A stretch of DNA of 37,178 bases from a bacterium (GTDB lineage: Bacteria; SAR324; XYD2-FULL-50-16). The stretch lies in the NCBI GenBank assembly GCA_018830885.1, contig JAHJRI010000254.1, forward strand, positions 1 to 37,178, in the 5' to 3' direction. Within the stretch, counting starts at the first letter, position 1. Each line of letters opens with the position of its first letter. Below the pieces are notes generated by a model, which was not told the DNA's origin, ran no database searches, and saw only the letters and a list, made by a program, of their open reading frames with translations. Positions 1 to 8,020 of the stretch are shown here, piece after piece. The position numbers were made by a program, and so were the translations under genes.

Positions 1-1
1 G

Positions 2-754
2 CCCCTGGTGGCATTGATTGTTCAACCGACCCCAGAGAGCATGGGGCTGCTGCCGGATGGAGACGTTCAGGAAACAACGGTTGCCGGAAAGACCACCCCT
101 CTTGCTTCTGGACCGGCTGTCAACCTGGAGATTCCGCTGCCGCTGGCGGTCAGAACACCGGCCTTCTGGCTGATCTCCTTTTCTTTCATGATGGCCGGTG
201 CCTGTCTGTTTGGTATGCTGGCGCACCAGACAAGTTATATTGAAAGTATCGGCATATCCCGGGAAACAGCATCGCTGGCCCTTGGGTTTACAGCCGGGAT
301 GGGGATTATGGGAAAGATCCTGCTGGGGTTTCTGGCTGAGCGGATTTCGGTCAGGTTTGCATCCCTTGTCTGTTTCGGTTTGCAGTTTGTGGGCGTGGGG
401 ATTCTGATGATGACCCACACCATGTTCCTTGTCTGGGTCTATGCCATCGTTTTCGGGTTTTCCATGGGCGGTCTGGTCACACTCCGCACCCTGATTGTAA
501 TTGATTTTTTCGGTTCCGCGGCCATCGGGGCCATACTGGGGATCACCTCCCTGATTTTTGCCATGGGTGCCGCTTTCGGACCGCTGTATGCAGCCTATGT
601 TTTTGACTTTACCCAGAGCTACTATTGGGCCTTCCTGATATACATGGCCATGTATGTGATCGCCATGGGCATGCTGTTCACCGCCAGAAAGGTCAAGGCG
701 GGAGTTCTGCCTGCCCTGGCCAATCCTGCCATCCCGGCGGAAAAGTCCGCCTGA
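2..754 (+). CDS. MFS transporter, C-terminal part (5' end outside window)
   Basis: The reading frame is open to the left edge, so the true start lies outside the window; the GTG at position 8 is just an internal codon. The visible part is very hydrophobic, with about six membrane segments, as in the C-terminal half of a major facilitator transporter. A basic loop motif (GILAERISVRF-like: GFLAERISVR) after the second visible helix matches the loop between helices 8 and 9 of MFS proteins. The overall style (long hydrophilic stretch before helix 7, small-residue-rich helices) resembles the oxalate/formate antiporter and monocarboxylate group. It presumably moves a small organic anion across the inner membrane, but the substrate is not readable. 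It is convergent with the next gene, with 15 bases between the stop codons. Confidence 0.75.
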   Translation, partial: PLVALIVQPTPESMGLLPDGDVQETTVAGKTTPLASGPAVNLEIPLPLAVRTPAFWLISFSFMMAGACLFGMLAHQTSYIESIGISRETASLALGFTAGMGIMGKILLGFLAERISVRFASLVCFGLQFVGVGILMMTHTMFLVWVYAIVFGFSMGGLVTLRTLIVIDFFGSAAIGAILGITSLIFAMGAAFGPLYAAYVFDFTQSYYWAFLIYMAMYVIAMGMLFTARKVKAGVLPALANPAIPAEKSA

Positions 755-769
755 CGGCTGCGGATTCAA

Positions 770-1486
770 TCAATGCTGGACAAAGCCGATAATCAGTTCA
801 GCGATTTTCTCAAATCCGATTTTACTGTTGTTGAAGATCATGTGGAAATTGTGTGCGCCGAAATCGCAGTTTAAAAAATCAGACAGGAAGGCGATTCTTG
901 CCGCCTCCTTCTCCCGGACCAGTTTTTCGCTTTCCTCAACCGAAATCTCGGCTCTTCTGGCATAGGATTCGGCTCTGAATGTGACGGGTGCAATCAACCT
1001 GAAGTGAAAACAATTTACCAGGTCCTTTGCAATGGAAAATGCCCCCTGCCCTACAATGATGGCATTTCCATGGCGTGCCAGGGAAAAAACGGTTTCAACA
1101 ATCGGTCGGTAGGCCTGTTCCTGGGATTTCCAGTAGGGCAGCAAGGCCGAGACGATATAGTCGAGATACTTTGATCGTTCGCCCAGGTTATCAACCAGAT
1201 AGCGTGATATGTCATCGTTCGCTGTAATTTTGCTGACCATCTCCTCTTCGAAAACCGTCCAGAGCTGACCATCCATTTTTTCAAGTCTGGATTTCAGACT
1301 GTTTGCCAGAGGATAGGCCTCGCAGCCAAACTCTCTGGAAATGGTGATAGAGATCGGTGCGGGCTTGGTCTGTGAATCCTCAATCTTTCGATTCTTCTGT
1401 ATTTCCATCCAGGCTGATATTCTCTTGTCAACCGATGGAATAAACTGAATTTTTGTCATCATCCCCTCATCTTTTAAATTATACAT
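770..1486 (-). CDS. Cytidylate kinase-like family protein (divergent P-loop)
   Basis: The protein (238 residues) has the layout of the cytidylate-kinase-like family often found in Deltaproteobacteria and clostridia: an ITISREFG-type strand-loop near residue 45, an 'aiIVGQGAf' segment near residue 140 and a C-terminal helix. In typical members the loop after SREFG/SREYG is a Gly-rich P-loop (GSGG). Here it reads GCEAYPLA, so the phosphate-binding loop is degenerate and kinase activity is doubtful. Start choice: the first ATG has no visible ribosome site, whereas a GAGGGG run lies directly before a double ATG nine and ten codons in (1462 and 1459), which may be the real start. Function is inferred from family only; it could be a nucleotide-sensing or regulatory relative. 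Confidence 0.6.
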   Translation of the reverse strand: MYNLKDEGMMTKIQFIPSVDKRISAWMEIQKNRKIEDSQTKPAPISITISREFGCEAYPLANSLKSRLEKMDGQLWTVFEEEMVSKITANDDISRYLVDNLGERSKYLDYIVSALLPYWKSQEQAYRPIVETVFSLARHGNAIIVGQGAFSIAKDLVNCFHFRLIAPVTFRAESYARRAEISVEESEKLVREKEAARIAFLSDFLNCDFGAHNFHMIFNNSKIGFEKIAELIIGFVQH

Positions 1487-1971
1487 TCAGTTGACTTTCT
1501 GAAGTCATGATCGGTCTTTTCGAAGCCGCAAGTCTCGCTTCTCATGAACGGATGGAGAGCATTTAAGCATCGACAGGAAGGCAAAGTCAGTTGAATTCGC
1601 AAGACTTGCAGCGAAGAACGCCTCGGAAGACAGCCAGGGATGACCGTCGAGAATGCGTTCAATGACAGACCGGGCATGACACCCCGCTGCATTCAGCTGA
1701 CACTTGAATCACTGTGACAGGCTCTCCACGCTGGTTTGCCAAACGGTTACCACCATTATATCATTCCAAACCAATAAATTCCATGCCAAAGAAAGCGGGA
1801 GTGCACCAAAAACATGTGGGTATGTGATCATAACCTCTTTCCGCTTACAGGTACCCACACATATTTGGTGCCCCCGAAATCGGTTTTCAAGGTGCAGGAA
1901 GAACTGAAGGCCCGGATCCGCCCTGTTCGATGGTTTCTGGGCAACCCGGGACTGATCTGCGGAGGGGGTTT
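1487..1971. other. Intergenic region, no supportable gene
   Basis: This stretch lies between two leftward genes. A frame of about 60 codons on the minus strand (roughly 1510-1700) is open but has no ATG/GTG start or ribosome site and no recognised similarity, so I do not call it. The one clear structure is the inverted repeat at 1803-1871. Confidence 0.6.
1803..1871. repeat. Imperfect 20-bp inverted repeat, 29-nt spacer
   Basis: The left arm (1803-1822, GCACCAAAAACATGTGGGTA) and right arm (1852-1871) are reverse complements at 17 of 20 positions. The spacer holds no obvious motif. It could be a miniature element, an operator pair or a transcript-end hairpin; there is no T-run on either side. 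It is not clearly related to the dispersed palindrome found further right, although both end in TTTGGTGC/TTTGGGGC. Confidence 0.6.
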
Positions 1972-2682
1972 CTACAGGTAATCAATCACCTGGAGGATGC
2001 TTCGGCGCAGGTTATTGACCGCCAGCTGCAGATTCGCCGTAAACTGCGCCTCTGTGCTGGTCTGCCTGTCAATCAGGTCGGTAATGACCTTGACAGCAAA
2101 CATCGGGATATCCATCATCCGGCAGACCCAGGCTACCGCTGCAGCTTCCATTTCCTTGATAATGGCCCGGTTAGACCGGATCATCTCGAGATCCCTGTCT
2201 GTCATATCCAGAGAGTCGCCTGTGGAGATCCGACCGGTTTTAAAGCCCAGTGAGGCGGCCATTTCAGTTGTATCAATGGATGGATAGGACCCAATGCCGT
2301 ACTGATCGAAGCGGGGCAGGGGAATCCTGCGGTCATGGTAGCAGAAAGGGCTTTCGCTCAAGTAAATATCCCCGATTTGACAGCCCTTTTCCCCGATGCC
2401 ACCGGCTGTCCCCGCATTGATTACCAGATCGGGGTGTAGATGGGCTATGATCAGATAGGTCATCAGCGTGGCCGACTGGGTGCCGACATTATTCACGCCA
2501 TGCTCCCTGTCAAGACCACTGACAATCACTGAAATCCGCTTTCCTGCAGCCTCTCCCTGGTAAAGTTCAAAAGGAAGCGGAGCGGGAAAGAGATCCGCTT
2601 TTTTTTCCAGGGCCAGGGTTTTAATGAGTGGGGCTGCTTCACTGTTCATGGCAATGACCAGTGCGATATGATCCGGTTTCAT
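1972..2682 (-). CDS. 5'-methylthioadenosine / S-adenosylhomocysteine nucleosidase family
   Basis: The protein (236 residues) is a purine/uridine phosphorylase superfamily member of nucleosidase type. It shows the N-terminal LVIAMNSEA strand carrying the catalytic-type acidic residue, the NAGTAGG phosphate/ribose-loop motif near residue 90, TGDSLD near 160, the KEMEAAAVAWV motif holding the ribose-binding Met-Glu pair, and VITDLID with the purine-binding Asp near 202. This combination fits MTA/SAH nucleosidases, which hydrolyse methylthioadenosine and/or S-adenosylhomocysteine to adenine and the thio-sugar in the cytosol, feeding methionine salvage. The length is normal for the family. The start is preceded by AAAGGG at a workable distance. 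It stands alone on its strand, so context adds nothing. A related nucleoside phosphorylase is the main alternative. Confidence 0.82.
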   Translation of the reverse strand: MKPDHIALVIAMNSEAAPLIKTLALEKKADLFPAPLPFELYQGEAAGKRISVIVSGLDREHGVNNVGTQSATLMTYLIIAHLHPDLVINAGTAGGIGEKGCQIGDIYLSESPFCYHDRRIPLPRFDQYGIGSYPSIDTTEMAASLGFKTGRISTGDSLDMTDRDLEMIRSNRAIIKEMEAAAVAWVCRMMDIPMFAVKVITDLIDRQTSTEAQFTANLQLAVNNLRRSILQVIDYL

Positions 2683-2963
2683 GGGGTTACCCTTTGGAGC
2701 TGCCAGTGGCGAGCCGTTTATCGGTTTGACTGTTTTGCCTGGACGTCTGTCTCACTGCCCGATAGTAGAAAACGCGGTTTCTGTTGTCAAGCAGCGATGA
2801 CACCTGTCAGCCCGGTCCGGTTGATTCATCAGGTTTACAAAGCTTTGTTTGACTCGGCCGTCTGAATTCCCTATCATCACTCTGACTGCGGGTCCAATCG
2901 AGTTGGTTGCCCGCCGGGTTTCCAATGCGGAAATCAGACCCCGAATATTGACAAAGGAGACGA

Positions 2964-4673
2964 TTGAAACAGATGAACAGACTTGCTTTCAGGATGGTGT
3001 GGCAGTCCGCCGTGGCTGCCCTGGTGATCATAACCCTGTTTCTGATCCTGTTTTCAGTTCTGGATCCGGTCGTTGCCGACAGCGGGTTCAGTGCTTGTCA
3101 ACGGCTGATGACCACCCAGACCGTCATCCTGGTTGTCCTGCTGACGGCGGTGATCCTGCTGCTTGTCTATCGCAATATACTGCGTCCGTTCGACCGGTTT
3201 CTTCGCATGGCGGATGAGATTTCAAAAGGGAACATCGATCTGGAAATCCCGCATGCGGACCCTGTCGGGCTGGGATTGATTACCCGGCGTTTTAAAACGA
3301 TCGTACAGGATCTGAAGGCCCGTGAAAAAGAGATTGCAGAGACTCAGCATGGCCTGACGGAGAGTGAACTGAAATTCAGGAGCATCACCAGTTCGGCTTT
3401 GGATGCGATTGTGATGGTGGATAATGATGGCAGGGTGACCTACTGGAATGAGGCTGCAGAAAAAATATTCGGTTACAGCGCTGAAGACATCATGCACCGG
3501 GAACTGTATCGGGTCTTGATCCCGGAACGGTTTCACCAGACATACCGTGAGAAGTTTCCCGACTTCAAACATGGTGGTGGCGGCACTATTTTTGGTCGGG
3601 CGCTGGAGTTGACAGCCGTGAAAAAGGACGGAACGGAACTGCCGATCGAAGTCTCCCTCTCAACCGTCCTGTTGCAGAATAAATGGAATGCGACCGGCAT
3701 CCTGCGGGATAATACCAGGAGAAAACAGGATGAAATCGAGCTGCAGAAATACCGTGAGCAGCTTGAGGAGATGGTCCTGGAAAGAACCCGCGAATTGAAG
3801 GCCGTCCAGGACGAGCTGGTCAACAAGGCGATTGAATCGGGCCGGGTGCAGCTTTCTGCCATGATCCTGCATAATATCGGCAACGCACTGACACCGGTCA
3901 GCGTACAGGTGGAGGAGCTGATGAAGGATGACCAGAAAAGGCTGATTGGATATATCGAAAAGTGTTACCAGGACCTGCTTAAGAACCGGGACGGTCTGAC
4001 AGAATATGTGAATAAATCCGCCCGCGGTCAGGAGATTTTTACCTTCATGGGTACCCTGATTGATTCCGTCAACGCACAGGTTGCCGATAATGTAAAAGCC
4101 ATCCGCAAGATTTTCAGCGCGGTCAGCTACATGGGGGAGATCATCTCTCTACAGCAGAGTTATGCCAGCAGCGGGCGCGAGACCCGGGAACTGGTGAACC
4201 TGAACCTCCTGCTGGAGGACTCCATCCGCATGCAGCAATCTTCCCTTGAAAAAAGACGGATTACCATTGAAAAGGATCTGGCAAAAAACCTGCCCCTGCT
4301 GAAGATTGACAAAAACAAACTCATGCAGGTGATCGTCAATCTGATTAAAAACAGCTATGAAGCCATCGATGCACTGAAAGACCCCGACGGCGAAAAACGG
4401 ATCTCATTTCGAACTTTCCGTGAAAAAGCGGAAGTGGGTTTTGAGATCGCTGATTCGGGTATCGGAATTGAACCGGAAAAGATCAAAACCATGTTCGGTT
4501 TTGGTGAATCCGCCAAGGGGTCATCAGGCTTCGGTCTTTACTACAGCAAGATGTTTGTGGAATCCAACCAGGGGGTTCTGGAATTCACCAGTGCCGGTGT
4601 CGGCCAGGGGGCACTGGTCCGGGTGCGATTTCAACGTTCTGAAAACAACGATAAACCTCAACAGGCGACCTGA
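2964..4673 (+). CDS. Membrane PAS sensor histidine kinase
   Basis: The protein (569 residues) has two N-terminal membrane helices (about 13-35 and 48-70) around a very short external loop, a HAMP-like linker, a PAS domain (about 130-250; ITSSALDAIVMVDNDG, YWNEAAEKIFGYS), a coiled coil and a C-terminal ATPase domain. The ATPase has an N-box (VIVNLIKNSYEAID) and G-boxes (ADSGIGI, SGFGLYYSK). The phospho-acceptor region is LHNIGNALTPV, with candidate His303, a variant of the usual H-E-x-x-x-P box. The TTG start at 2964 is chosen because AAAGGAGA lies 4-5 bases upstream; the ATG at 2973 is the alternative. Its TGA overlaps the ATG of the next gene (TGATG), so the two are co-translated and probably work in one phosphorelay. 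Confidence 0.88.
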   Translation: MKQMNRLAFRMVWQSAVAALVIITLFLILFSVLDPVVADSGFSACQRLMTTQTVILVVLLTAVILLLVYRNILRPFDRFLRMADEISKGNIDLEIPHADPVGLGLITRRFKTIVQDLKAREKEIAETQHGLTESELKFRSITSSALDAIVMVDNDGRVTYWNEAAEKIFGYSAEDIMHRELYRVLIPERFHQTYREKFPDFKHGGGGTIFGRALELTAVKKDGTELPIEVSLSTVLLQNKWNATGILRDNTRRKQDEIELQKYREQLEEMVLERTRELKAVQDELVNKAIESGRVQLSAMILHNIGNALTPVSVQVEELMKDDQKRLIGYIEKCYQDLLKNRDGLTEYVNKSARGQEIFTFMGTLIDSVNAQVADNVKAIRKIFSAVSYMGEIISLQQSYASSGRETRELVNLNLLLEDSIRMQQSSLEKRRITIEKDLAKNLPLLKIDKNKLMQVIVNLIKNSYEAIDALKDPDGEKRISFRTFREKAEVGFEIADSGIGIEPEKIKTMFGFGESAKGSSGFGLYYSKMFVESNQGVLEFTSAGVGQGALVRVRFQRSENNDKPQQAT

Positions 4674-6094
4674 TGGAAAGCCCAAACCACGATTCAAAAA
4701 ACAATCGCATCATTGTGATCGATGATGATCCGGGCATTCGTGAAACCTATCTCAGTATCCTTTCAGCACCCAAAAACAGGGAAGTCCTGTCCAAAGGGGC
4801 TGAACTCTTCGATGAGGTTCCGCTTCCGGATCCCCGTTCACAGGACCAGTTCGATCTCACCCTGACCGAACATGGGGACAAAGGGATCGTCGAGGTGGAA
4901 GCCGCTGTCCGGGAAAACCGCAAATTTGCCGTTGCCTTTATCGATATGAAAATGCCGGGACTGGAGAGTGCTGAAACGGCAAAAAAAATCTGGGAAATCG
5001 ACCCGGATGTCAAGATCATCTTTGTGACGGCTTTCAGTGAGCATTCGCCGGATGATATCAACCGGATCACCGGAAGAAACGACGGTTTTTACCTGCGGAA
5101 GCCGTTCAATCCGGAGGAGATCCGGCAGTTTGCCCGGGCACTGACCAAGGAATGGTTGCTGGAGCGGGAACGGGAAAGACTCTCCGAGGATTTATTGAAT
5201 CTGAACGAGGAGCTGGAAAGCATTAATCAGAATCTGAACGAGCGGGTCCAGCAGCAGACGGCCATGCTGATCCAAACCGAAAAAATGGCCTCCATTGGAA
5301 TTCTGGCCACTGGGGTCACCCACGAAATTCACACGCCGGTCTCCCAGATCAATCTGGGCCTGACCCGGATGAAACAGACGGTCGTCGGTCTGTCAGAAAT
5401 CCTGGCGGCATATGGAAAACTTGAGCTGCAGGTGGAACAACAGTCCTGGGAAAAAGCCAAAACGGAAAAACAGAGAATTTCAGGCCTGAAACAACAATAT
5501 CAGATCGAAAACACACTTGAGGCGTTAAACCGGGAAGTCACCCATGCACTGGCGGATACCGAGCGGATCCTGAAAATTATTAAGGATCTGAAAAGCTTTT
5601 CCAAGGAGGATGAAAGGGAATACCGCTTTGTTGACATCCACAGCCTGATTGAAGCGACCCTGTACGTGATCAACGATGAGACAAAATACGACATCGAGAT
5701 CAAAAAAGTCTTCGACCAGACATTGCCCCGGATCAAATGCTTTCCCCAGAAGCTCTCCCAGGTTTTTGTCAATCTTCTGATCAATGCAGCCCAGGCGATC
5801 GGGGAAAAGGGGACGATCACGATCAAAACAGAAAAAGGAAAAAGCCTGCGGCGGTTGGCAAACAAAATGATAAAAATCACCATCAGCGACAGTGGCTGCG
5901 GCATTCCGGAAGACAAGCTGGACCGGATATTCGATCCCTTCTATACGACAAAATCAGTCGAAACAGGCACCGGTCTGGGATTGAGTATCGCTTATGATAT
6001 CATCAAGGCCCACGGGGGAAGAATTTCGGTGAAGAGTAAACCGGACGCAGGGGCATCCTTTATTATCACCCTGCCCCAGGAAATCGACCTTTAG
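4673..6094 (+). CDS. Hybrid protein: receiver domain fused to histidine kinase
   Basis: The protein (473 residues) begins with a receiver domain: acidic pair in IIVIDDDPG, phospho-acceptor Asp91 in FIDMKMPG, the Thr in FVTAF and the Lys in LRKPF. A coiled coil follows, then a HisKA domain with His217 in THEIHTPV and an ATPase with N-box (FVNLLINAAQAI), G1 (SDSGCGIP), F-box (FDPFYTTK) and G2 (GTGLGLSI). There is no membrane segment, so it is cytosolic. The acidic pair and Asp91 are about 74 residues apart instead of the usual ~45. An insertion rich in acidic residues lies between the first helix and the second strand, and the response regulator at 7109-7684 carries the same feature. Translation is coupled to the upstream membrane kinase, which suggests that kinase phosphorylates this receiver. 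Confidence 0.9.
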   Translation: MESPNHDSKNNRIIVIDDDPGIRETYLSILSAPKNREVLSKGAELFDEVPLPDPRSQDQFDLTLTEHGDKGIVEVEAAVRENRKFAVAFIDMKMPGLESAETAKKIWEIDPDVKIIFVTAFSEHSPDDINRITGRNDGFYLRKPFNPEEIRQFARALTKEWLLERERERLSEDLLNLNEELESINQNLNERVQQQTAMLIQTEKMASIGILATGVTHEIHTPVSQINLGLTRMKQTVVGLSEILAAYGKLELQVEQQSWEKAKTEKQRISGLKQQYQIENTLEALNREVTHALADTERILKIIKDLKSFSKEDEREYRFVDIHSLIEATLYVINDETKYDIEIKKVFDQTLPRIKCFPQKLSQVFVNLLINAAQAIGEKGTITIKTEKGKSLRRLANKMIKITISDSGCGIPEDKLDRIFDPFYTTKSVETGTGLGLSIAYDIIKAHGGRISVKSKPDAGASFIITLPQEIDL

Positions 6095-6110
6095 CGGCGG
6101 GCGACCGCCG
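6095..6110. terminator. GC hairpin filling the gap between two convergent stop codons
   Basis: CGGCGG-GCGA-CCGCCG forms a perfect 6-bp GC stem with a GNRA-type tetraloop. It occupies exactly the 16 bases between the TAG of the rightward kinase gene and the TGA of the leftward gene. There is no T-run on either side, so it is not a textbook intrinsic terminator; a bidirectional transcript-end or RNase-blocking hairpin is plausible. Confidence 0.45.
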
Positions 6111-7073
6111 TCACACCATTGACTTGATCTCTTCAATCTCTTCAAAGATCAGATTGTCAGGATCGGGGTCATCAATAATGGATACGGCCAGCGGCTTCCC
6201 GTTGGTATAAAGATTGTGGTATATCCGCAGAGCCTCCATATCCTCGCTTTCGTCTTTCATAAAATAACCGAAAAACTCCTCCAGAAGCTGGTGAAAATCG
6301 ACCAGGTCGTATTGGATCGTCGTCTCCTTCTGCTTGATCACCGTCTTGATACTGTTGCGAAAGAATATGTGCAGAAAGGTTCTGCGGTAGGGATTGGATT
6401 CAAGTTCGACAGGCTTTGCGTAGGTAATCCGATGACGTCGTCGCTCCTCTATCTGATCATCACCGATGTACTTGAGGCCGATATTTTTAAAAATCTCCAC
6501 CTGATATTCCGGTTTGAGAGACTGCTTGAAAATCATGAAAAGCGCCGAGTTCACTCCCTTCAGCAACTCAATCTGGCGCGGCTTGTCGAAGATGGACGGA
6601 AACAGCATCCGCCGCTGATCCAGGTCCTTCAGCAGCAACTGGACACCATGGATGGTCTTTTTGACCTTGTGCAGGTCATACAATATCAGTTTATCCTGAT
6701 CATAAGGGTCGCGCTCTTCAAATTCCCATTCCCCCGCTTCGTTCTTCACCGCACCATAGAAGTGCTTCAGAAACTGCTGGGTCAGCTTGGGATCAAAAAG
6801 AAAGGGGAGATGCCGGACAAACCGCTGCTGTCGATCCAGCTTGGCCAGCAGGAGTGATTCAAGGGCGGGTATGATATAAAACCGGAACCCCTGTCGCAGA
6901 TGGTTAATGCTCACCAGTGAGGGATCGGTCAGTTTCAGCTTCAGGTCGTAGATCTTGTTCGCCCGAAGCTTCCAGTAGTTGTCGTGTGCCCGCATTTGAT
7001 CGAGGCAGGACTCTATTTTTGCGCGGATGTCCGCTTCGGATTCCACCTTCTTCTTTTTGCCTAAGCCATCCAT
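6111..7073 (-). CDS. Uncharacterised protein linked to a response regulator
   Basis: I do not recognise a family. The 320-residue product has no signal peptide or membrane segment. It is strongly charged, starts with a Lys-rich stretch (GKKKK) and appears mostly helical with many aromatic residues (HFYG, RFYIIP, FFGYFM). It ends in an acidic tail (DDPDPDNLIFEEIEEI). It contains no Cys-rich or nucleotide-binding motif that I can see. It lies 35 bases downstream of the response-regulator gene on the same strand, and the pair faces the two kinase genes across a 16-bp gap. I infer that it may be the output or partner protein of this signalling unit. No strong ribosome site precedes the ATG. Confidence 0.7.
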   Translation of the reverse strand: MDGLGKKKKVESEADIRAKIESCLDQMRAHDNYWKLRANKIYDLKLKLTDPSLVSINHLRQGFRFYIIPALESLLLAKLDRQQRFVRHLPFLFDPKLTQQFLKHFYGAVKNEAGEWEFEERDPYDQDKLILYDLHKVKKTIHGVQLLLKDLDQRRMLFPSIFDKPRQIELLKGVNSALFMIFKQSLKPEYQVEIFKNIGLKYIGDDQIEERRRHRITYAKPVELESNPYRRTFLHIFFRNSIKTVIKQKETTIQYDLVDFHQLLEEFFGYFMKDESEDMEALRIYHNLYTNGKPLAVSIIDDPDPDNLIFEEIEEIKSMV

Positions 7074-7108
7074 ATTGGCTGATTGGATTGGTTGTTTGTG
7101 TTTCTAAG

Positions 7109-7684
7109 CTATCGCCACTGTCGATCCTGTTCCGTGCATTTTCGTTCCAGATACCATTGCTGCGTCAGGGTCGACGCCAATTGGAGAATCTGGGAGGATT
7201 TGAACGGTTTGTGAAAATAGAGCAGTCGTTCAGGATTTCCCACGGTGCTGACGATCTCTTCATAACTGTAATCGGAATATGCTGTCATGATAACAATTTC
7301 CACGTTGGGATCGAGCTGCCGGATTTCTCTGGCGGCCTGAACCCCGTCGATCCCGGGTGGCATTCGAATATCCAGGAACAGAAGGCTGTAAGGTCGTTCT
7401 TCCGCCAGCGCATGCCGGATTTTTTCAACGGCCTCCATTCCCTGGGATGCTTCGTCAAGTTCATAGGTGCCGGTCCGAAGACCTTCCTCCACGATCATCT
7501 CGGCGCCATCATCCTCAAAAAAGGCGGTCAATTGATCCAGATCGACGGTGTTTTCCGTTGAATTAAAGAGCGAGGCTGCTATTTCATCAATCCCGTCGGA
7601 CACTCTTTGCGGTTTAAGAATGGAAAGATAGGCCTGGCGGACCTCTTCCTCGTCATCAACGATGAGTATTCTGGGCAGGTTCAT
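7109..7684 (-). CDS. Response regulator with extended receiver domain, no output domain
   Basis: The protein (191 residues) is a receiver domain only: acidic pair Asp10-Asp11 in ILIVDDEEE, phospho-acceptor Asp105 in LLFLDIRMPPG, Thr in IVIMTAYS and Lys in YFHKPFK. The gap from the acidic pair to Asp105 is about 95 residues, against roughly 45 in CheY-like receivers, because of an acidic insertion around residues 25-75. It ends with TQQWYLERK, closely like KEWLLERE at the end of the receiver in the hybrid kinase at 4673-6094, so the two receivers are likely paralogous. With no DNA-binding domain it probably acts through protein contacts, for example with the downstream 320-residue protein. Confidence 0.87.
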   Translation of the reverse strand: MNLPRILIVDDEEEVRQAYLSILKPQRVSDGIDEIAASLFNSTENTVDLDQLTAFFEDDGAEMIVEEGLRTGTYELDEASQGMEAVEKIRHALAEERPYSLLFLDIRMPPGIDGVQAAREIRQLDPNVEIVIMTAYSDYSYEEIVSTVGNPERLLYFHKPFKSSQILQLASTLTQQWYLERKCTEQDRQWR

Positions 7685-8020
7685 GGGGTTATCTGGCTGA
7701 ATGATTACATCTGTTGTTGTGTTGCCGCTACCGGGTCGGAAAAAGTTATCGTAAAACCGGGGAACGGTGACAGGTTACCGGTCCCCTGATTTCAGCAATG
7801 CCGATTGACGGTTCACACAGAATATGACACTGGTTCCGGTTGGAAATTTTCCGTTGGAAAAAGAGCCTTATTTTGGTTTCAGCATATCCCAGCCATCAGT
7901 GAATGTTAAGACATATTTTGGTCTGCAGGATCCGGGTCAGGCAAAGCTGTCTATTTACCCCTGAGGGTTTCTATTTGAATCAGACCGAAGTAGAGAAGCA
8001 GGGGCAGGGGAAAAGGAACG
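7685..8020. other. Intergenic region, nothing clear
   Basis: About 336 bases lie between the response regulator's start and the 3' end of the anti-sigma-like gene. I see no convincing start codon with a ribosome site, no strong promoter pair and no notable repeat here. The response regulator's promoter should lie near its left end. Confidence 0.5.

Noticed and set aside
1510-1700. Minus-strand open frame of about 60 codons
   Set aside because: No ATG or GTG start with a ribosome site and no recognisable features; at best a decayed remnant.
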